A DNA stretch of 64,000 bases from Girardinichthys multiradiatus (lineage: Eukaryota > Chordata > Actinopteri > Cyprinodontiformes > Goodeidae): contig NC_061805.1 in assembly GCF_021462225.1 (NCBI RefSeq), positions 27,297,958 through 27,361,957 of the forward strand, given 5' to 3'. Every line of letters starts with the position of its first letter. The stretch's first letter is position 1. A model generated the notes under the pieces. The model worked only from the letters and a program-made list of their open reading frames with translations, was not told the origin of the DNA and made no database searches. Shown here in pieces: positions 11,871-23,867 of the stretch. The position numbers and the translations under genes were made by a program.

Positions 11871-13061
11871 ATATAATATCCTAGCGAATTTGCATCCAGG
11901 CAGAGCATAGCGATATTGCAAACATCAATAATGCGATAGACATTCTGTCTCAATAAGTCGCACAGCTCTTTTTTATGAAGGAATTGTTAAATTATAATAA
12001 AAAGATCAATAGGTGTATGTTGTCTACCATAGTAAATACTGTTAAGACTGATCAATTTAGAAAAAAAAGACTTAAGTTAAGGAGTAGGCGACACAAGTTA
12101 TTGATACATGATTCCCTCAATGTGAGAAATAAATAAACTCAAGTTTTGTGCCCTAAACCTTGAGGTTTTACAATAAAGCACTCATTTGGTTTGGTTTAAA
12201 CAGCTGTTTAGAGATAAGTTACGGTGTAAAAAAGAAAATCCTTGTGGAATTCACATTTTTGTATTTAGAAGAAGTTCCTGCACGGGAAGCTGCATCTTGA
12301 TCCCAGAGTGTCATGCAGGCTCATGCAAAAAATAGGACTTAGGCTTACATATTAAAACATGCCAGAGGATTTATACTAATGTGGAAGTTCATGGGGCTGC
12401 ATGTATTATCAAGAGTCCACATGTGTTGGATGTTAAACACTTTAAGTCTACAGGAAAAAAAGTAATCTCAACAAATGAAGATCAGTTATTTTGAACAAGC
12501 GGAATAAATGTTTTTCTGAGGATAAAAACACTGTGAGGAAGGTTACAAGGTCTTAAGCTTCTCTATAGTCACTTCATGCAATTTAACACGTCTTCCAAAT
12601 GCTGGAGATTATAACTAAAGGTGACGGCAGTCTCAAATTAATACAAAATAATGCAATCTAGTGACACTGATTCTTGTAAAAATATTTTTGTGTCTCTTCA
12701 AACCAATGATGGATAGGTGCCGATGAGAGAAGGAACAGCATGAGTATCAGCTTAGGAGTAAGAGTGTAACGACTGTGACTCCGTTTAGTCCATAGCTTCT
12801 GCCTCTTTCTCTTGCATAGGCTCAGTAATGATGTCCTGTACGTGTTTGATTTTAACTTACCCCACTTCACTTCTGCAGTTTTGTCATCTCTTCACTTATC
12901 CTCAACTATTTTCTTTACATAAGCAATAAAGTATATGATGCTGTTTTTTCTTCTTAAAATTCATTTTAAGATGTTGCAGATAGTCAACAATGCAATAACA
13001 CTTCGCAGGCTTGTCCCCACTATGTAAGATCTGTGAAGCTCTACAAAGGTATACAGAGAAC
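11871..13061. other. Intronic sequence, nothing recognised
   Basis: AT-rich, with no exon or repeat supported between the GAATT-tailed repeat and the next Tc1-like element. Confidence 0.45.
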
Positions 13062-14325
13062 TACAGGGGTTGGACAATGAAACTGAAACACCTGGTTTTA
13101 GACCACAATAATTTATTAGTATGGTGTAGGGCCTCCTTTTGCGGCCAATACAGTGTCAATTCATCTTGGGAATGACATATACAAGTCCTGCACAGTGGTC
13201 AGAGGGATTTTAAGCCATTCTTCTTGCAGGATAGTGGCCAGGTCACTACATGATACTGATGGAGGAAAACGTTTCCTGATTCCTCCAAAACACCCCAAAG
13301 TGGCTCAATAATATTTAGATCTGGTGACTGTGCAGGCCATGGGAGATGTTCAACTTCACTTTCATGTTCATCAAACCAATCTTTCACCAGTCTTGTTGTG
13401 TGTATTGGTGCATTGTCATCCTGATACACGGCACCGCCTTCAATGTTTGAACCATTGGATGCACATGGTCCTCAAGAATGGTTCGGTAGTCCTTGGCAGT
13501 GACGCGCCCATCTAGCACAAGTATTGGGCCAAGGGAATGCCATGATATGGCAGCCCAAACCATCACTGATCCACCCCCATGCTTCACTCTGGGCATGCAA
13601 CAGTCTGGGTGGTACGCTTCTTTGGGGCTTCTCCACACCGTAACTCTCCTGGATGTGGGGAAAACAGTAAAGGTGGACTCATCAGAGAACAATACATGTT
13701 TCACATTGTCCACAGCCCAAGATTTGCGCTCCTTGCACCATTGAAACCGACGTTTGGCATTGGCATGAGTGACCAAAGGTTTGGCTATAGCAGCCCGGCC
13801 GTGTATATTGACCCTGTGGAGCTCCTGACGGACAGTTCTGGTGGAAACAGAAGAGTTGAGGTGCACATTTAATTCTGCCGTTATTTGGGCAGCCGTGGTT
13901 TTATGTTTTTTGGATACAATCCAGGTTAGCACCCGAACATCCCTTTCAGACAGGTTCTTCTTGCGTCCACAGTTAATCCTGTTGGATGTGGTTCGTCCTT
14001 CTTGGTGGTATGCTGACTTTACCCTGGATACCGTGGCTCTTGATACATCACAAAGACTTGCTGTCTTGGTCACAGATGCGCCAGCAAGATGTGCACCAAC
14101 AATTTGTCCTCTTTTGAACTCTGGTATGTCACCCATAATGTTGTGTGCATTTCAATATTTTGAGCAAAAACTGTGCTCTTACTCTGCTAATTGAACCTTC
14201 ACACTCTGCTCTTACTGGTGCAATGTGCAATCAATGAAGACTGGCTACCAGGCTGGTCCAATTTAGCCATGAAACCTCCCACACTAAAATGACAGGTGTT
14301 TCAGTTTCATTGTCCAACCCCTGTA
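13062..14325 (-). mobile_element. Tc1-like transposon with short inverted repeats
   Basis: A complete copy of 1.26 kb, flanked by TA on both sides. Both ends read CAGGGGTTGGACAATGAAAC followed by TGAAACACCTG, an inverted repeat of about 31 bp. Unlike the copies at 2027 and 49877 it lacks long IR/DR arms, so it belongs to a different lineage. The gene inside runs on the minus strand and is a pseudogene (13116-14136). Confidence 0.92.
13116..14136 (-). pseudogene. Tc1-like transposase with two frameshifts and a stop
   Basis: Starts at the ATG at 14136 (MGDIPEFKRGQIVGAHLAGA) with a helix-turn-helix (SVTKTASLCDVSRATVSRVK). A DDE core follows with the first Asp in VLFSDESTF and the GGGSVMVWAAIS block. 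Near 13430-13440 the frame shifts and the second Asp (YQDDNAPIH) and the Glu (DLNIIEPLW) are read in another frame. A further shift follows around GNVFLHQY, and TGA replaces the expected Trp in the C-terminal FPR-IDTVLAAKGG block before the final stop at 13116. I count 36 residues between the second Asp and the Glu, not the 34 typical of Tc1, which may place it in a DD36E clade. Catalytic residues survive, but the frame is broken. Confidence 0.92.
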
Positions 14326-16659
14326 TATACCCTCGTTTATCCACTCAAGCTAATGAACAAGAAAGTACAAAACACCATGCAGGGGTAATATTTAGGACTA
14401 ATCTCAAGTTTTTGTCATTATCATTATACTAGACAATGTGACTGAAGTATGGTTGGGAATAAATGTCACTTAAAAGGGCTGGACACTTTGAGAAAAGGAC
14501 AGTTCTCCAAATGGCAAGCAAGCCAAAGGCAGGGTGGTAAAAAAACAAAAACAGAAAAGATAAAAGGGAAGGGTTTGAGTTACTCAGAGTGTCTTAATTA
14601 AGGTGAGATAGAAGAAAATAAAAGCTTGGCTGCTAGTCATTAATGAGACTCTCAGCAAGAATAAAAAATGCTTCAAAGAAAAGACAAAACAAAACAGTGA
14701 GATAGAAAAGGAGGCTTAGGTTAACCGGTATACTCAGAAGAATATGGCGTTACTGACATTAAGCTTTTATGAATATTCTTAATAGTGTCAGCCAGACCAT
14801 TGTCAACAGTTCAGCATGAGTTTTTTATTGTAGCACAAATGCATGAAACAATGTGGCAACAAGACAGAAACAGGAAGATGATGCAGCATATAGCAGTTAC
14901 AGATTAAAAAACTTTACTTTTTACCTTCATTCTTTATACTCATAAATTCTGAGTTGAATAACAATTTATCTTACATTTAAAGATGATTATCAAAGTTTTT
15001 ATAGAATTTATCATTATGAAAATCAAATCAATGTGCATTTTTATTCATCAATCCTTAGTATAAAAATATATGATTCTAGCACAAAATCATTGATATAATT
15101 TAATTTAAATTGATAATTAAAAGAAATCATCCTCCATTCTTTTCTTTATTTATTAATTATGTATTATTATCATTCATACCAGTTGACACTTTAAGGAATT
15201 AGTTCTCATTTATTCATATGTAATTTATTTAATCATAATCACAGTTATACACTTCTGCAAAAGAAAAGCAAATGAATGTTTGACTGCAGAACGGTCCTCC
15301 CCAGTCTTTAAAGCTTCAGAATGCGAGTATTTAGTCATTTAAAATTTTTATTTTAAATGTGAAATTTTCATAATTTCTGCATGGATACATGGAAGGATCT
15401 CACCTTATTTTGACACAGGGCTTTAGTAAAACTAAACTGCAAAACATTATGTATTGCACCTTTTTTCTAACCATGTATAGTTCCCAGTGGCATGTTTTTA
15501 TTGTAGGAAAGAAAATCATAAAAACACCATTTAGAAAAATTTCTACAGTCCTACAACAGTCCTACAACAGATACAAGTTTCCAAACAGGCCATACTAGCA
15601 TTGAAGTGAATCCTATTGACAGACAAAAAAATTGTGCAAAAATTGCTTTAATTTCCTAAGTAATTATTATGTAATTATACTATGCTTTAGAGATTAATTT
15701 AGTCTGTAACGGCGTGCTGTGTTATGTTGGTGTCTCCCCACATTATCCATAATCACAGCCCTGTGATATGTCAAAAAACTGTTCTGGTATGCAGAGTAGG
15801 GACAATGTGTTAGTTATTGATTTCTGATCTTTCTACATTGTATTTCTGTGGTATGTGAATGCATGTACTGAGTATGTGCAAACGTCTTTTTTCTATGTCC
15901 GATAGAAAATTATGCATTGTATGTTTGCAACCAACATTATTGCCTGTTGTTTTATTGAAAAAAATCTACATATCTGAAGATTTCCTTTCATTAGCATGTT
16001 TGAACACCTAAATGATGTAAGAACATAAATTCTCCAAAATCTCCTAAATAAATTGTGTATTTCCAAAAAGGAGCTTAGAGTAAGCCGTGACCTGAATTAG
16101 CATGACAACATTGTACAAATTATTATCTGATAGAAAATCGAATTTAAAAAAGCTCCCTTATTAGAGTTTATGGGATTGATCACTAATTATACAATTATTA
16201 TCGCTTATAAATAGTGCAGACCAGCATTAACAAAACCACTAAAACACACAAAGACATAATCAATAAAGACAGTGTTATGAAAATCTGTCCTTGTGGTTGT
16301 AGTAGGAAAGGAAGTCTTTATGAGGCCTGTTATTATGCAGTCATTATGCAACCATTACCATTACAAAATGCCACTTAAAAATGGCATCCAATTAATATTG
16401 CTCTTAACTGAAGGAGATGTGAGCTACTGCTGAAGTCATTGTACATGGCCCAACAAAAACCCAAAACAATTAGGATCAGGAGAGACAGCGAAACTAGCAA
16501 TATAATTCATTAATTTTATTACAGTTAGATGGATTTTTTTTTTTCTGAATCCATTTTATTAATTCATAGCTTTTAAAACTTTCAATTAATAAATAAATAA
16601 AAGGAACAAATAAAATCATCACAGTTAAGTCACGGAGGCTTTATGTTTTCACTACTCAC
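14326..16659. other. Intron downstream of the last visible grid2 exon
   Basis: AT-rich sequence with no repeat or exon recognised. The start of this intron carries the donor GTGAGTAG of the exon at 16660 (minus strand). A 13-bp tandem duplication around TCCTACAACAG occurs at about 15548-15570. The next grid2 exon is not visible in 1-16659. Confidence 0.55.
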
Positions 16660-16779
16660 CCTACTGACTCCTCGGCCCCTGTCCTCTCCATAGTTTGTTC
16701 CCAGGATTTCAAAGAAGATATTGGGATTACTGCCATTGTCAGTAAACTCCAAGAAACTGGTGAGGCCACTTACTCCAAA
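16660..16779 (-). CDS. grid2: grid2 exon D: end of amino-terminal domain and linker region
   Basis: A 120-bp exon, 40 codons, phase 0 on both sides. The acceptor is TTGTTCTTGCAG before 16779 and the donor is GTGAGTAG after 16660. It encodes [31 protein letters not shown] and EDRGRGVSR. The GLT-x3-LEF, NPN and FEILGTNYG positions match the delta-type glutamate receptor segment between the amino-terminal domain and the ligand-binding domain as I know it, and fit grid2 better than grid1. It follows directly from exon C (TVKK, then FGVSG). It is less conserved than exons A-C: a Phe where I expect Gly at its start, and some changes around TSFLEF. The reading frame is open and the splice sites are good, so I treat it as functional. 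The next exon in the gene lies beyond the window start. Confidence 0.85.
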
Positions 16780-18139
16780 CTGCAAGAACAACAGAAAATG
16801 TCATTTTAACAATCTTGGATGATTTCCCAGTTTAAAACCCTAAGTTTGGTCATTCAGGTATATTTGTCTCAGATAACAGTTTTCCTCACCAAGACCATTG
16901 TGACATTAACCATATTACGTCTCGTTTATATAACGTATTAGCGTTTTTACCTTGGAATTTAAGCATTTTCTGTGCTTATTCATAAACGAAGACATAACTC
17001 ATGGTTGAAAAAACACTAATAGCTACAAGCTGACCCAGACCTCTCCAATAATTATGGCAAAAGTCTTCTTTTAGAAAACATATTTTTTCAGTTTTTAGTA
17101 ATAATTACAAAGGAAATAGTAGGCCCTATTAAATAGTCCTATTACGTTTTTTTTTTTATTATTAATTTTGTTGTTTTACTTTTACAGACCAAAGAAAGTA
17201 GAAAGGTCTTACATTTAATTTGTAAAGTGACTTGCACGTATTGGTCCAACCCCATTTCATTTGCTACTCAATGTGGGTATGCCTTTTTGGTCCAAAGGCC
17301 AAAACGTTAGCCGGTTACAGTGGATGTATATTAAGACTCTGAGTATGCTAGTTTCTGCAGATGGGGACGTGGTGCAGCGGCAGGCATTACTATGGATGTA
17401 GTGGATTATTTACTTTCTCATCCATTTTCTTTAACGTGTTTGGATAAGAAAATGGAAGAGATGGAATTGAAAAGTTTAGGGCCCTCAAACACAGCTGAAG
17501 CAGGAACATTGCACTGGATGCACAGAGATCTGATTGCATTTGGTAGCTGCTCAGTGTCTCCCATATATCATGCATGTTAATAATTAAGTAGATTAAAAGC
17601 AGCAGTTACATACACACATAAACACAACTGGACAGTGGACCTTTCTGAAACACTGAAAATAACAAAAATAGATTTTACTAAAATAGATCCCTAAGACATT
17701 GACACAATCAGAGAGGGGCTTCAGTAAGCCAAAATGGGTTATTTCACAGAATTAATATGGGGCAGCAGAAAATAATGTCTGGTTGCATGGCTGGACTTCA
17801 GCCAGAAATTGCCTGACATTAATAATATGATGATTACTCTTTGTGCATCTCAAAAAACTCAAAGCTTCTTTTTAAATAAGGAACCAAATGCTCATCTCAA
17901 AACTTGACAAATTAATCTTTGAGGAATGTTCTGCAGCAATAATTTCAGTTAAAAAATATAGTTCTGTCTAGAGTGTGATATTGTAGGCCATGGATAATTA
18001 TTTTTAGGCCCCAGACTTGTTTGTGGTTAATGTTTTTATGGTAAAAAAAATATATATATTTTGTGATATGATGTCTTTGTTGTTGAACCCTGATCCTTTT
18101 AATAAGTTTTTATCATTAGGCTTTGATTTCTAGCTTTAA
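16780..18139. other. grid2 intron C-D, gene-proximal part
   Basis: No repeat recognised before the L2 LINE at 18140. The intron spans 16780-29067 (12,288 bp). Its last bases on the minus strand are the pyrimidine-rich acceptor at 16780-16791. Confidence 0.5.
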
Positions 18140-18703
18140 ATTAACTATTTACCCTCTGCGGCTCTAATGTCATCAGTTTCAGTTTCAACTGCCTCTACTA
18201 ATTTATTCTCAGTCTTTACTCTCCCCTCGATTAATGAAATCTCCAAATTAATTCAAAAATCAAAATCTTCAACATGCCAATTAGATCCTCTTCCAACAAT
18301 TCTTGTTAAAGCTACCCTTCCCTCTCTATCCCCTGTGATTACAGACATTATACATTCTTCTCTTACCACTGGTGTTGTTCCTTCTGCCCTCAAAACAGCT
18401 GCTGTAATCCCAATACAAAAAAAAAAAACTGGTTTAGATTACAATAATCTCAATAATTTTCACGTCATCTCAAATCTTCCATTCATTTCCAAAATTCTTG
18501 AAAAAATAGTTTCTGCTCAACTTCAAGCTCATCTGTCTTGCAATAATTTGTATGAACAATTCCAATCTGGTTTTTGTTGGCTTCACAGTACTGAAACAGC
18601 ACTAATGACCTCCTTCTTGCTGCTGATTCTGGTTTATTATCCATACTTCTTCTGCTTGATCTGACTGCAGCGTTTTATACCATTTCTCATAACATCCTTT
18701 TGG
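18140..18703 (+). pseudogene. L2-type LINE, reverse transcriptase 5' part
   Basis: Encodes the start of a non-LTR reverse transcriptase. The frame open at 18167-18664 contains [56 protein letters not shown] and QFQSGF-x4-HSTETAL, the RT signature region of L2-clade LINEs of fish. A deletion and frameshift follow HSTETAL. The reading then continues as LLLAADSGLLSILLLLDLTA, where LDL carries a catalytic Asp and the usual FDT is FYT. It breaks at 18703, where a 1.8-kb insertion separates it from its continuation at 20501. The endonuclease part upstream is missing (5' truncation), as is usual for dead LINE copies. Confidence 0.85.
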
Positions 18704-20500
18704 GACCCACAGCCATGGATTTCAACATTAAATTCCGGTACGGACTTTTCTGGAACTTTCAAAATAAAGTGCATTAACCTTCTTCCGGCACAGCCAGGAA
18801 ACGGGATAACTGCGGACTTCCTGTGACGCCACTACCCAAATAAAAACACAGCTGTTGCAGCATCCGCCCTCTTCCACACCGGTGTTCATCGGGATAGGAG
18901 GGGAACAAATCGTGCTGATGTCTTTTTGCTGGCAAACAGACATAAACTTTTCAACTGGATCCAAGGATGTCATACGATCATCGATCATATGCAAAGTTAA
19001 GTACGAATGAAATACTGTCTGTGTATCCGGTATTTTCATTCATGAACGGGGGTAATTAAGGTACAAGACTGGCTTGACTGTCTCTCTGAGCCCTGTAGGA
19101 GCAACCGGTGTTAGAGAGAAACCCCCTACAAGGACGCGGTCTCCCAGTCTGGAAGGAAGACAGCAGAGACCGCAGCAGACAGGACGGGCTGCCCGGCTAC
19201 AGCTCCGGAACTAACCCTTTTGTTCACAGAACGAACGCACCTTCTGATCGTGAGAAGCTGAGGAGGTTAGCGGGAAGCTAACCCTTTGTTCACTGTGGAT
19301 ACCTTCTTCAAACTTCATCGCCCCTTGGACAACATTTCCTCACCATGGTCAGAGGTTAGGTTTGGGCAGATTAACAGTTAGAATGAAATAATCTGAACGT
19401 TTCATTTATGAAATTTGTTTTTGTGAAACTCGGCTATTTTAGTGCTAGCAGGCTATCTGCAGCACACGTGCCCTGTTTGTGTTCTGTGTTTGTGTGTTTT
19501 AAAGTTAAGACAAACTTTACTTGAAGGGTGATTTTAAACACAGAAGATTGCTCATAACGCGCCGTCCGCGCTTATGCATTTTAACCCTTATATTAACCGA
19601 GGTATTTTAAAGGTATGTGTTTGTTTCTTGTGCTAAGCTATCCGCATCTTTGTTAGCTCAACTGCTAACCGGTAAGAACACGTGCTTGCTATTAAGGAGT
19701 ATTTAACAGAAAGGTTGTTAGTTTTCAAGCTGGTGAATAATAGTCCCTGAACATCATTTACTAGATTTGATAACTAAGTAAGCACCATTAAGCCCCTTCC
19801 TCCAGAAGGATTTGGATTGTTTCCAAAATATCCCCTTGATAATATTTCTTCAAATATTATTTGAATAAATGAAAGCAGCTAATTAGACACCGTTGAGAGT
19901 TAGTCATCCAGAAGGTTGGTTTTATTCAGCAGATCATTATTTAAAATATTATTTCATTAAAATAATATTTTATCTGATCTTGCATTGTGCAGGGTTGTCT
20001 AAATGTTGCTGATTATTTCGAAGACTAACTTAACTTCATTTCCAGAGACTTCAAGATAATCCTTGGTTCTCAAACATAAACATTGCATAGTAATGTTGCA
20101 TCACTCTTTTGGTCATAATTTCCAACCATCTTTAATCAACTTGTTTATATTGTACATAGCCCATTAATCTTCCATATTCTTTAATTCTGCTTGGGAGTTT
20201 AGTTGGATTGTTTTAGCATAGTAAAGAGTTTGTTGATTGAAATATGTTTGACTTTGAGTTGACTTATTTTTGTTAATAAATTCTTGTATTTAAGAAATTG
20301 TGTGAATTCATTCCATATATGTGCAGAGTTTATGCTGTTCAATAATGTCAGAGATCGTCTCACACCTTTCTATTTTGTCCTAATACCATCGCCTTACTGG
20401 GCTGGTATTCACAGGACAACCCTTAACAGACCGAAATATTATTTGATAAAATATTAAAATATGAATATTAAATATTATTCTCAGATTAATAATCACAACA
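18704..20500. mobile_element. LTR-like 1.8-kb insertion inside the L2 LINE
   Basis: The L2 sequence is interrupted exactly here. ATCCTTTTGG occurs at 18694-18703 and again at 20501-20510, and removing one copy with the insert restores the L2 frame (HNILL followed by DRLFF). The insert begins TGGGACCCACAG if counted from 18701 and ends AATCACAACA, so a TG...CA element with a 7-bp duplication is one reading; 8-10 bp are possible with other ends. It has no long ORF and contains AATAAA at about 18762 and 20275. The last 120 bp resemble 22195-22308. I favour a solo LTR or other non-coding retroelement, but the length of the duplication is unusual for an LTR. Confidence 0.6.
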
Positions 20501-21716
20501 ATCCTTTTGGACAGACTTTTCTTTTTTGGCATTGTAAATACACCTCTCAATTGGTTTCATTCTTACCTTCCAGGCCACACTCAATTTGTCCAGTTAAAAT
20601 CATTCAAATCTCATTATGTTTCTGTTACCTCAGGTGTTCCCCAGGGCTCTGTCCTGGTCCCCCTGTTGTTTATCGTTTATCTTGTCCCCCTTGGTTATAT
20701 TTTTTGTAAATATAATATTCAGTTTCACTGTTACGTGGATGACACCCAGCGTTACCTTTCAACTAACCTAATTCTACACTTCCACCCTCGTCCCTCACTA
20801 ATTGTCTCATTGAAAAAAACACTGGTTTACCCTAACCTTTCTGAAATTAAATTGCAATAAAACAGAACTTCTTCTAATTGGCACCAAATCAATACTAAAT
20901 AACCTTCATAATTTTTCAATTTCAATTGATAACTTGTTCATCTTTCCCTCTCCTCAGGTTAAGAGTCTCGGTGTCATCCATGATAGCAGCCTTTCCTTCA
21001 CTTCCCTTGTCAATAATATTACTCGATCAGACTACTTCCATCTTCGTAATATTCAGCGTCTCCGTCCTTTTCTCACTCATCATTCCACTGCTGTCTTTGT
21101 TCACAATCTGGTCACCTCTCGTTTAGATTATTGTAATTCTCTTCTTTTTGGTCTACCACAGAAAACCCTTCATAAACTACAATTGGTTCAAAACTCTGCA
21201 GCTTGTATCATTACACAGACTCCTTCAATCCATCACATCACACTTGTTCTACAACAGCTTCATTGGCTTCCTATTTCATATTGTATCAACTATAAAATAC
21301 TCCTTCTTACCTTTAAAGGTATTCACAACCTCGGTCCTCCATATCTTTCAAACCTTCTTCACATATTGTACCTGTCCGTACCCTCAGATCTTCCTCTTCT
21401 ATCCATCTCACTGTTCCCCACGCCCGTCTTGTTACTATGGGGAGCAGAGCATTCAGCCAGTCTGCTCCCCAGCTCTGGAATTCACTTCCACCTGATCTCC
21501 GCAACACAAACTCATTGCCACACTTCAAATCTAAACTCAAAACGTATCTGTTTAAATTAGCTTATGTATTGTGATTGTAATTTTCACTGTTTTATTTAAC
21601 CCCATTTTGTACTTATTTTAATATTTATTTAAATTGTATCTGTGTTATATAAGATGACCTTGAGTGCCTAGAAAGGCACCTATAAATAGAATATATTATT
21701 ATTATTATAATTATTC
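20501..21716 (+). pseudogene. L2-type LINE, reverse transcriptase 3' part and tail
   Basis: Continuation of the LINE begun at 18140. It reads [20 protein letters not shown], then [10 protein letters not shown] (RT motif), then HCYVDDTQ, the catalytic YxDD box, here YVDD (about 20730-20750). A frameshift follows, then the RT thumb and C-terminal block from 20934: [56 protein letters not shown] and LQQLHWLPI. The 3' end has ATGACCTTGAGTGCCTAGAA, then GCACCTATAAATAGAATA and an (ATT)n tail to about 21716, as in L2 elements. Several frameshifts make it inactive. Confidence 0.88.
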
Positions 21717-22194
21717 AACAGTGGTTTTGGTTTTACTTTATTTACTTTAAGCCATCAATAAAATACATGGATAAAAACATAGACTGAACTTAACACAAAG
21801 GCTGGTATAAACCTGTTTGTATCTTTAAATCATACTCACAACTTCTAGCTCAGCCCAGGAAGGAGGATGTACATCCAGAATCACTGTGACGTCATTCAGT
21901 CTCAGAAACAAAAGCGCCTTGTTCCAACATGGCTAACCCTTCCACACGACTCTCCCAGATAGCCAGAGAGGATGAGGCAACATAAGAACTTGGATCCAAA
22001 TGGACTATGATCCGGTGGTCGAATACCCGCCAATTGAGTGCAACAAAGTTAAGTATGATCTGCTGCAACCCAGTGTTCATTCTGTCAGAGGCCTACAAAG
22101 AGTAAAGCGGTCTTCACCATGACCTGATAAAAAAGATGTCGGAACCGCAGTTCTGCACGCTGATACCAGAGCTCAATTCAGCTTTTTATCTATT
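21717..22194. other. Unassigned sequence upstream of an LTR-like terminal block
   Basis: No gene. From about 21840 the base composition is closer to that of the 18704 insert, and it runs into the shared terminal block at 22195. It may therefore be the body of a related element, but I cannot align it. Confidence 0.35.
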
Positions 22195-22308
22195 TCCCTA
22201 ATACCACATCCATAATGGGCTGGCATTCCCAGGACATTACTTAACTGATCGAATAGTTATTTTAATAAATATTTAAAAATATAAGTAAAATAATAATTAC
22301 AACATTTA
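22195..22308. repeat. Second copy of the LTR-like terminal block
   Basis: Matches 20377-20500 with gaps: CCTAATACCA, then GGGCTGG-ATTC-CAGGACA, then AACTGATCGAATA, an AT-rich stretch and the final ATTACAACA. Both copies diverge right after ACAACA, which supports that point as a true element end. Confidence 0.65.
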
Positions 22309-22664
22309 ATTTGTCAAAAACTTGTTAGAGACTCGTCATCTTACCCTCTGAGATCTGTGATAAAACCTCTTCACCATACTCCACCATCTAGATAGCTCAA
22401 ACCAGCTGCCAACATGACTTCCAAGTTTCCCACGCCATACACTCAAACAATTCATGCTGCACTCCAACACAGCGCTTACAGTCACTGGAACAGGTGGTTG
22501 ATCCAAAGAAGGGTGGCCCCATGTAGCTAATTCAGAGTTGCCCAAAAGAAAGAGACCCAACTACCATGCAAGCCTTTTCACTGGACCTATAGGACGAGGC
22601 CACAGTGTCCCCTCGCATATAAACCATCGTCCCTAGGCACTAACAAAATTGTAAGGGTTATTTT
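22309..22664. other. Unassigned intronic sequence
   Basis: No gene or repeat recognised between the LTR-like block and the fold-back element. Confidence 0.4.
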
Positions 22665-22735
22665 ATGGGGTAAGAACGCTGTCAAAAACAATGTGTATGT
22701 AAAGACAGAAATGTGTGCACATTAGTCAATAGTTG

Positions 22736-23503
22736 TGTCAGGATCTGTGCTATGTCTGTTTGTTTGGTGGTGTTTACTGTGTTTAGCCTCTAGATGGCGG
22801 TGGAACCTGGAGGAGAGGTGGCAGGTGTTCTCTATCTCCCTGATCACCGCCAGAGGAGTATTTAAGGAGGAGGCTGCCAGCAACTCATTGCCAGAGTGTT
22901 GCCCTTAGTGGTATAGCTCAAGCCACATTACCTTTGCTTGACCTTGCCTTGTTACTTTTGTAATTTTGGATTTGCTACCTTGCAGGTTTACCTAAACCTG
23001 ACTTCGTCCTCAGCATTGAACTCTGCTTGGATTACCGTCTTCTGGAAAGAAGATATCCTGCTCCATGAATAAAGACTCAAGCCTCCTGTTACTTCGTTGG
23101 ATTAAATCGGCTGGCAGCCTCCTGGTTCCTTCGTTCCTTGGACCTCCTTCTGCGAACCCTGTCCACCCTCCTTCGTCCACTGCACCAACATCAGAAACTC
23201 TTGGACCTATTAACATCCTGGCACTCCAGTATTCACAGTCTCCAGTCTCACGGGTAAACAACCCTTTGGTCTCTCCACCCCTGTTTGGCGGATCTCCCCA
23301 TCTATCCAGTAAGATAGAATTATTATTTAAGAATATAGGTCCTGAGTTTTCCCTTGCTTACCATTCTGTTTAGTTTACGGTTTGTGTCCCAGTTCCAGTT
23401 TCCTGCACTTTCCAGTACACTGTAAATAAATTCCTCACCGTTAAACTCAGTCTCCTGAATTGCTTTCTGCATGTGGGTCAAATCTGTTAAAAACAATATG
23501 ACA
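22736..23503 (+). mobile_element. Solo LTR with 5-bp target duplication
   Basis: A 768-bp sequence starting TGTCAGGATCTG and ending AATATGACA, flanked on both sides by AGTTG (22731-22735 and 23504-23508). The mirror arm of the host element has a single AGTTG at 24514-24518 in unbroken sequence, showing the empty site. Inside are a TATA-like GTATTTAAGG (about 22859) and AATAAA at 23068-23073 and 23425-23430. There is no internal region, so it is a solo LTR left by recombination. The 5-bp duplication fits Ty3/gypsy or some endogenous retroviruses; orientation is taken from the TATA-to-AATAAA order. The frames open across it are not genes. Confidence 0.9.
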
Positions 23504-23867
23504 AGTTGTGCATAAGTAAAATCCAAAAGAGGTCTTGTATATTTTCTCTATAAGAATACAAAATAAAATGTTACAGCTTCAAGAAATCACAAACACAAAG
23601 TTCCGGTTTACAGTTGTGGTTAATTCTTTATGAATACAATATGCTATAACAGTTTGTGAATACGATTTCTTTTCTATGAGAATACGAATTTACATCAGCG
23701 ACTTGGCGTCACGTGATCTCAGGCTGGTTAGTGGAGCACAGTTAGTTAGTCACACTCCTCACCGCCAGTAAACGTAGTGCCGGGATTGGATGACGGAAAA
23801 AGCAAATGGGAGATAATTCAGTCTAAAAGGAATATTAGGAACAGAGGGGAGATAGAGGGGGAAATTA

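Noticed and set aside
1..16659. The next downstream grid2 exon (start of the ligand-binding domain)
   Set aside because: I looked on the minus strand for coding resembling the next conserved block with splice sites and found none, so it probably lies outside the window. The same holds for the upstream exon in 48058-64000.
22736..23503. Open frames of 80-100 codons within the solo LTR
   Set aside because: The block is a TG...CA sequence with a target duplication and promoter and AATAAA signals. LTRs are non-coding, and these frames overlap on both strands without motifs.
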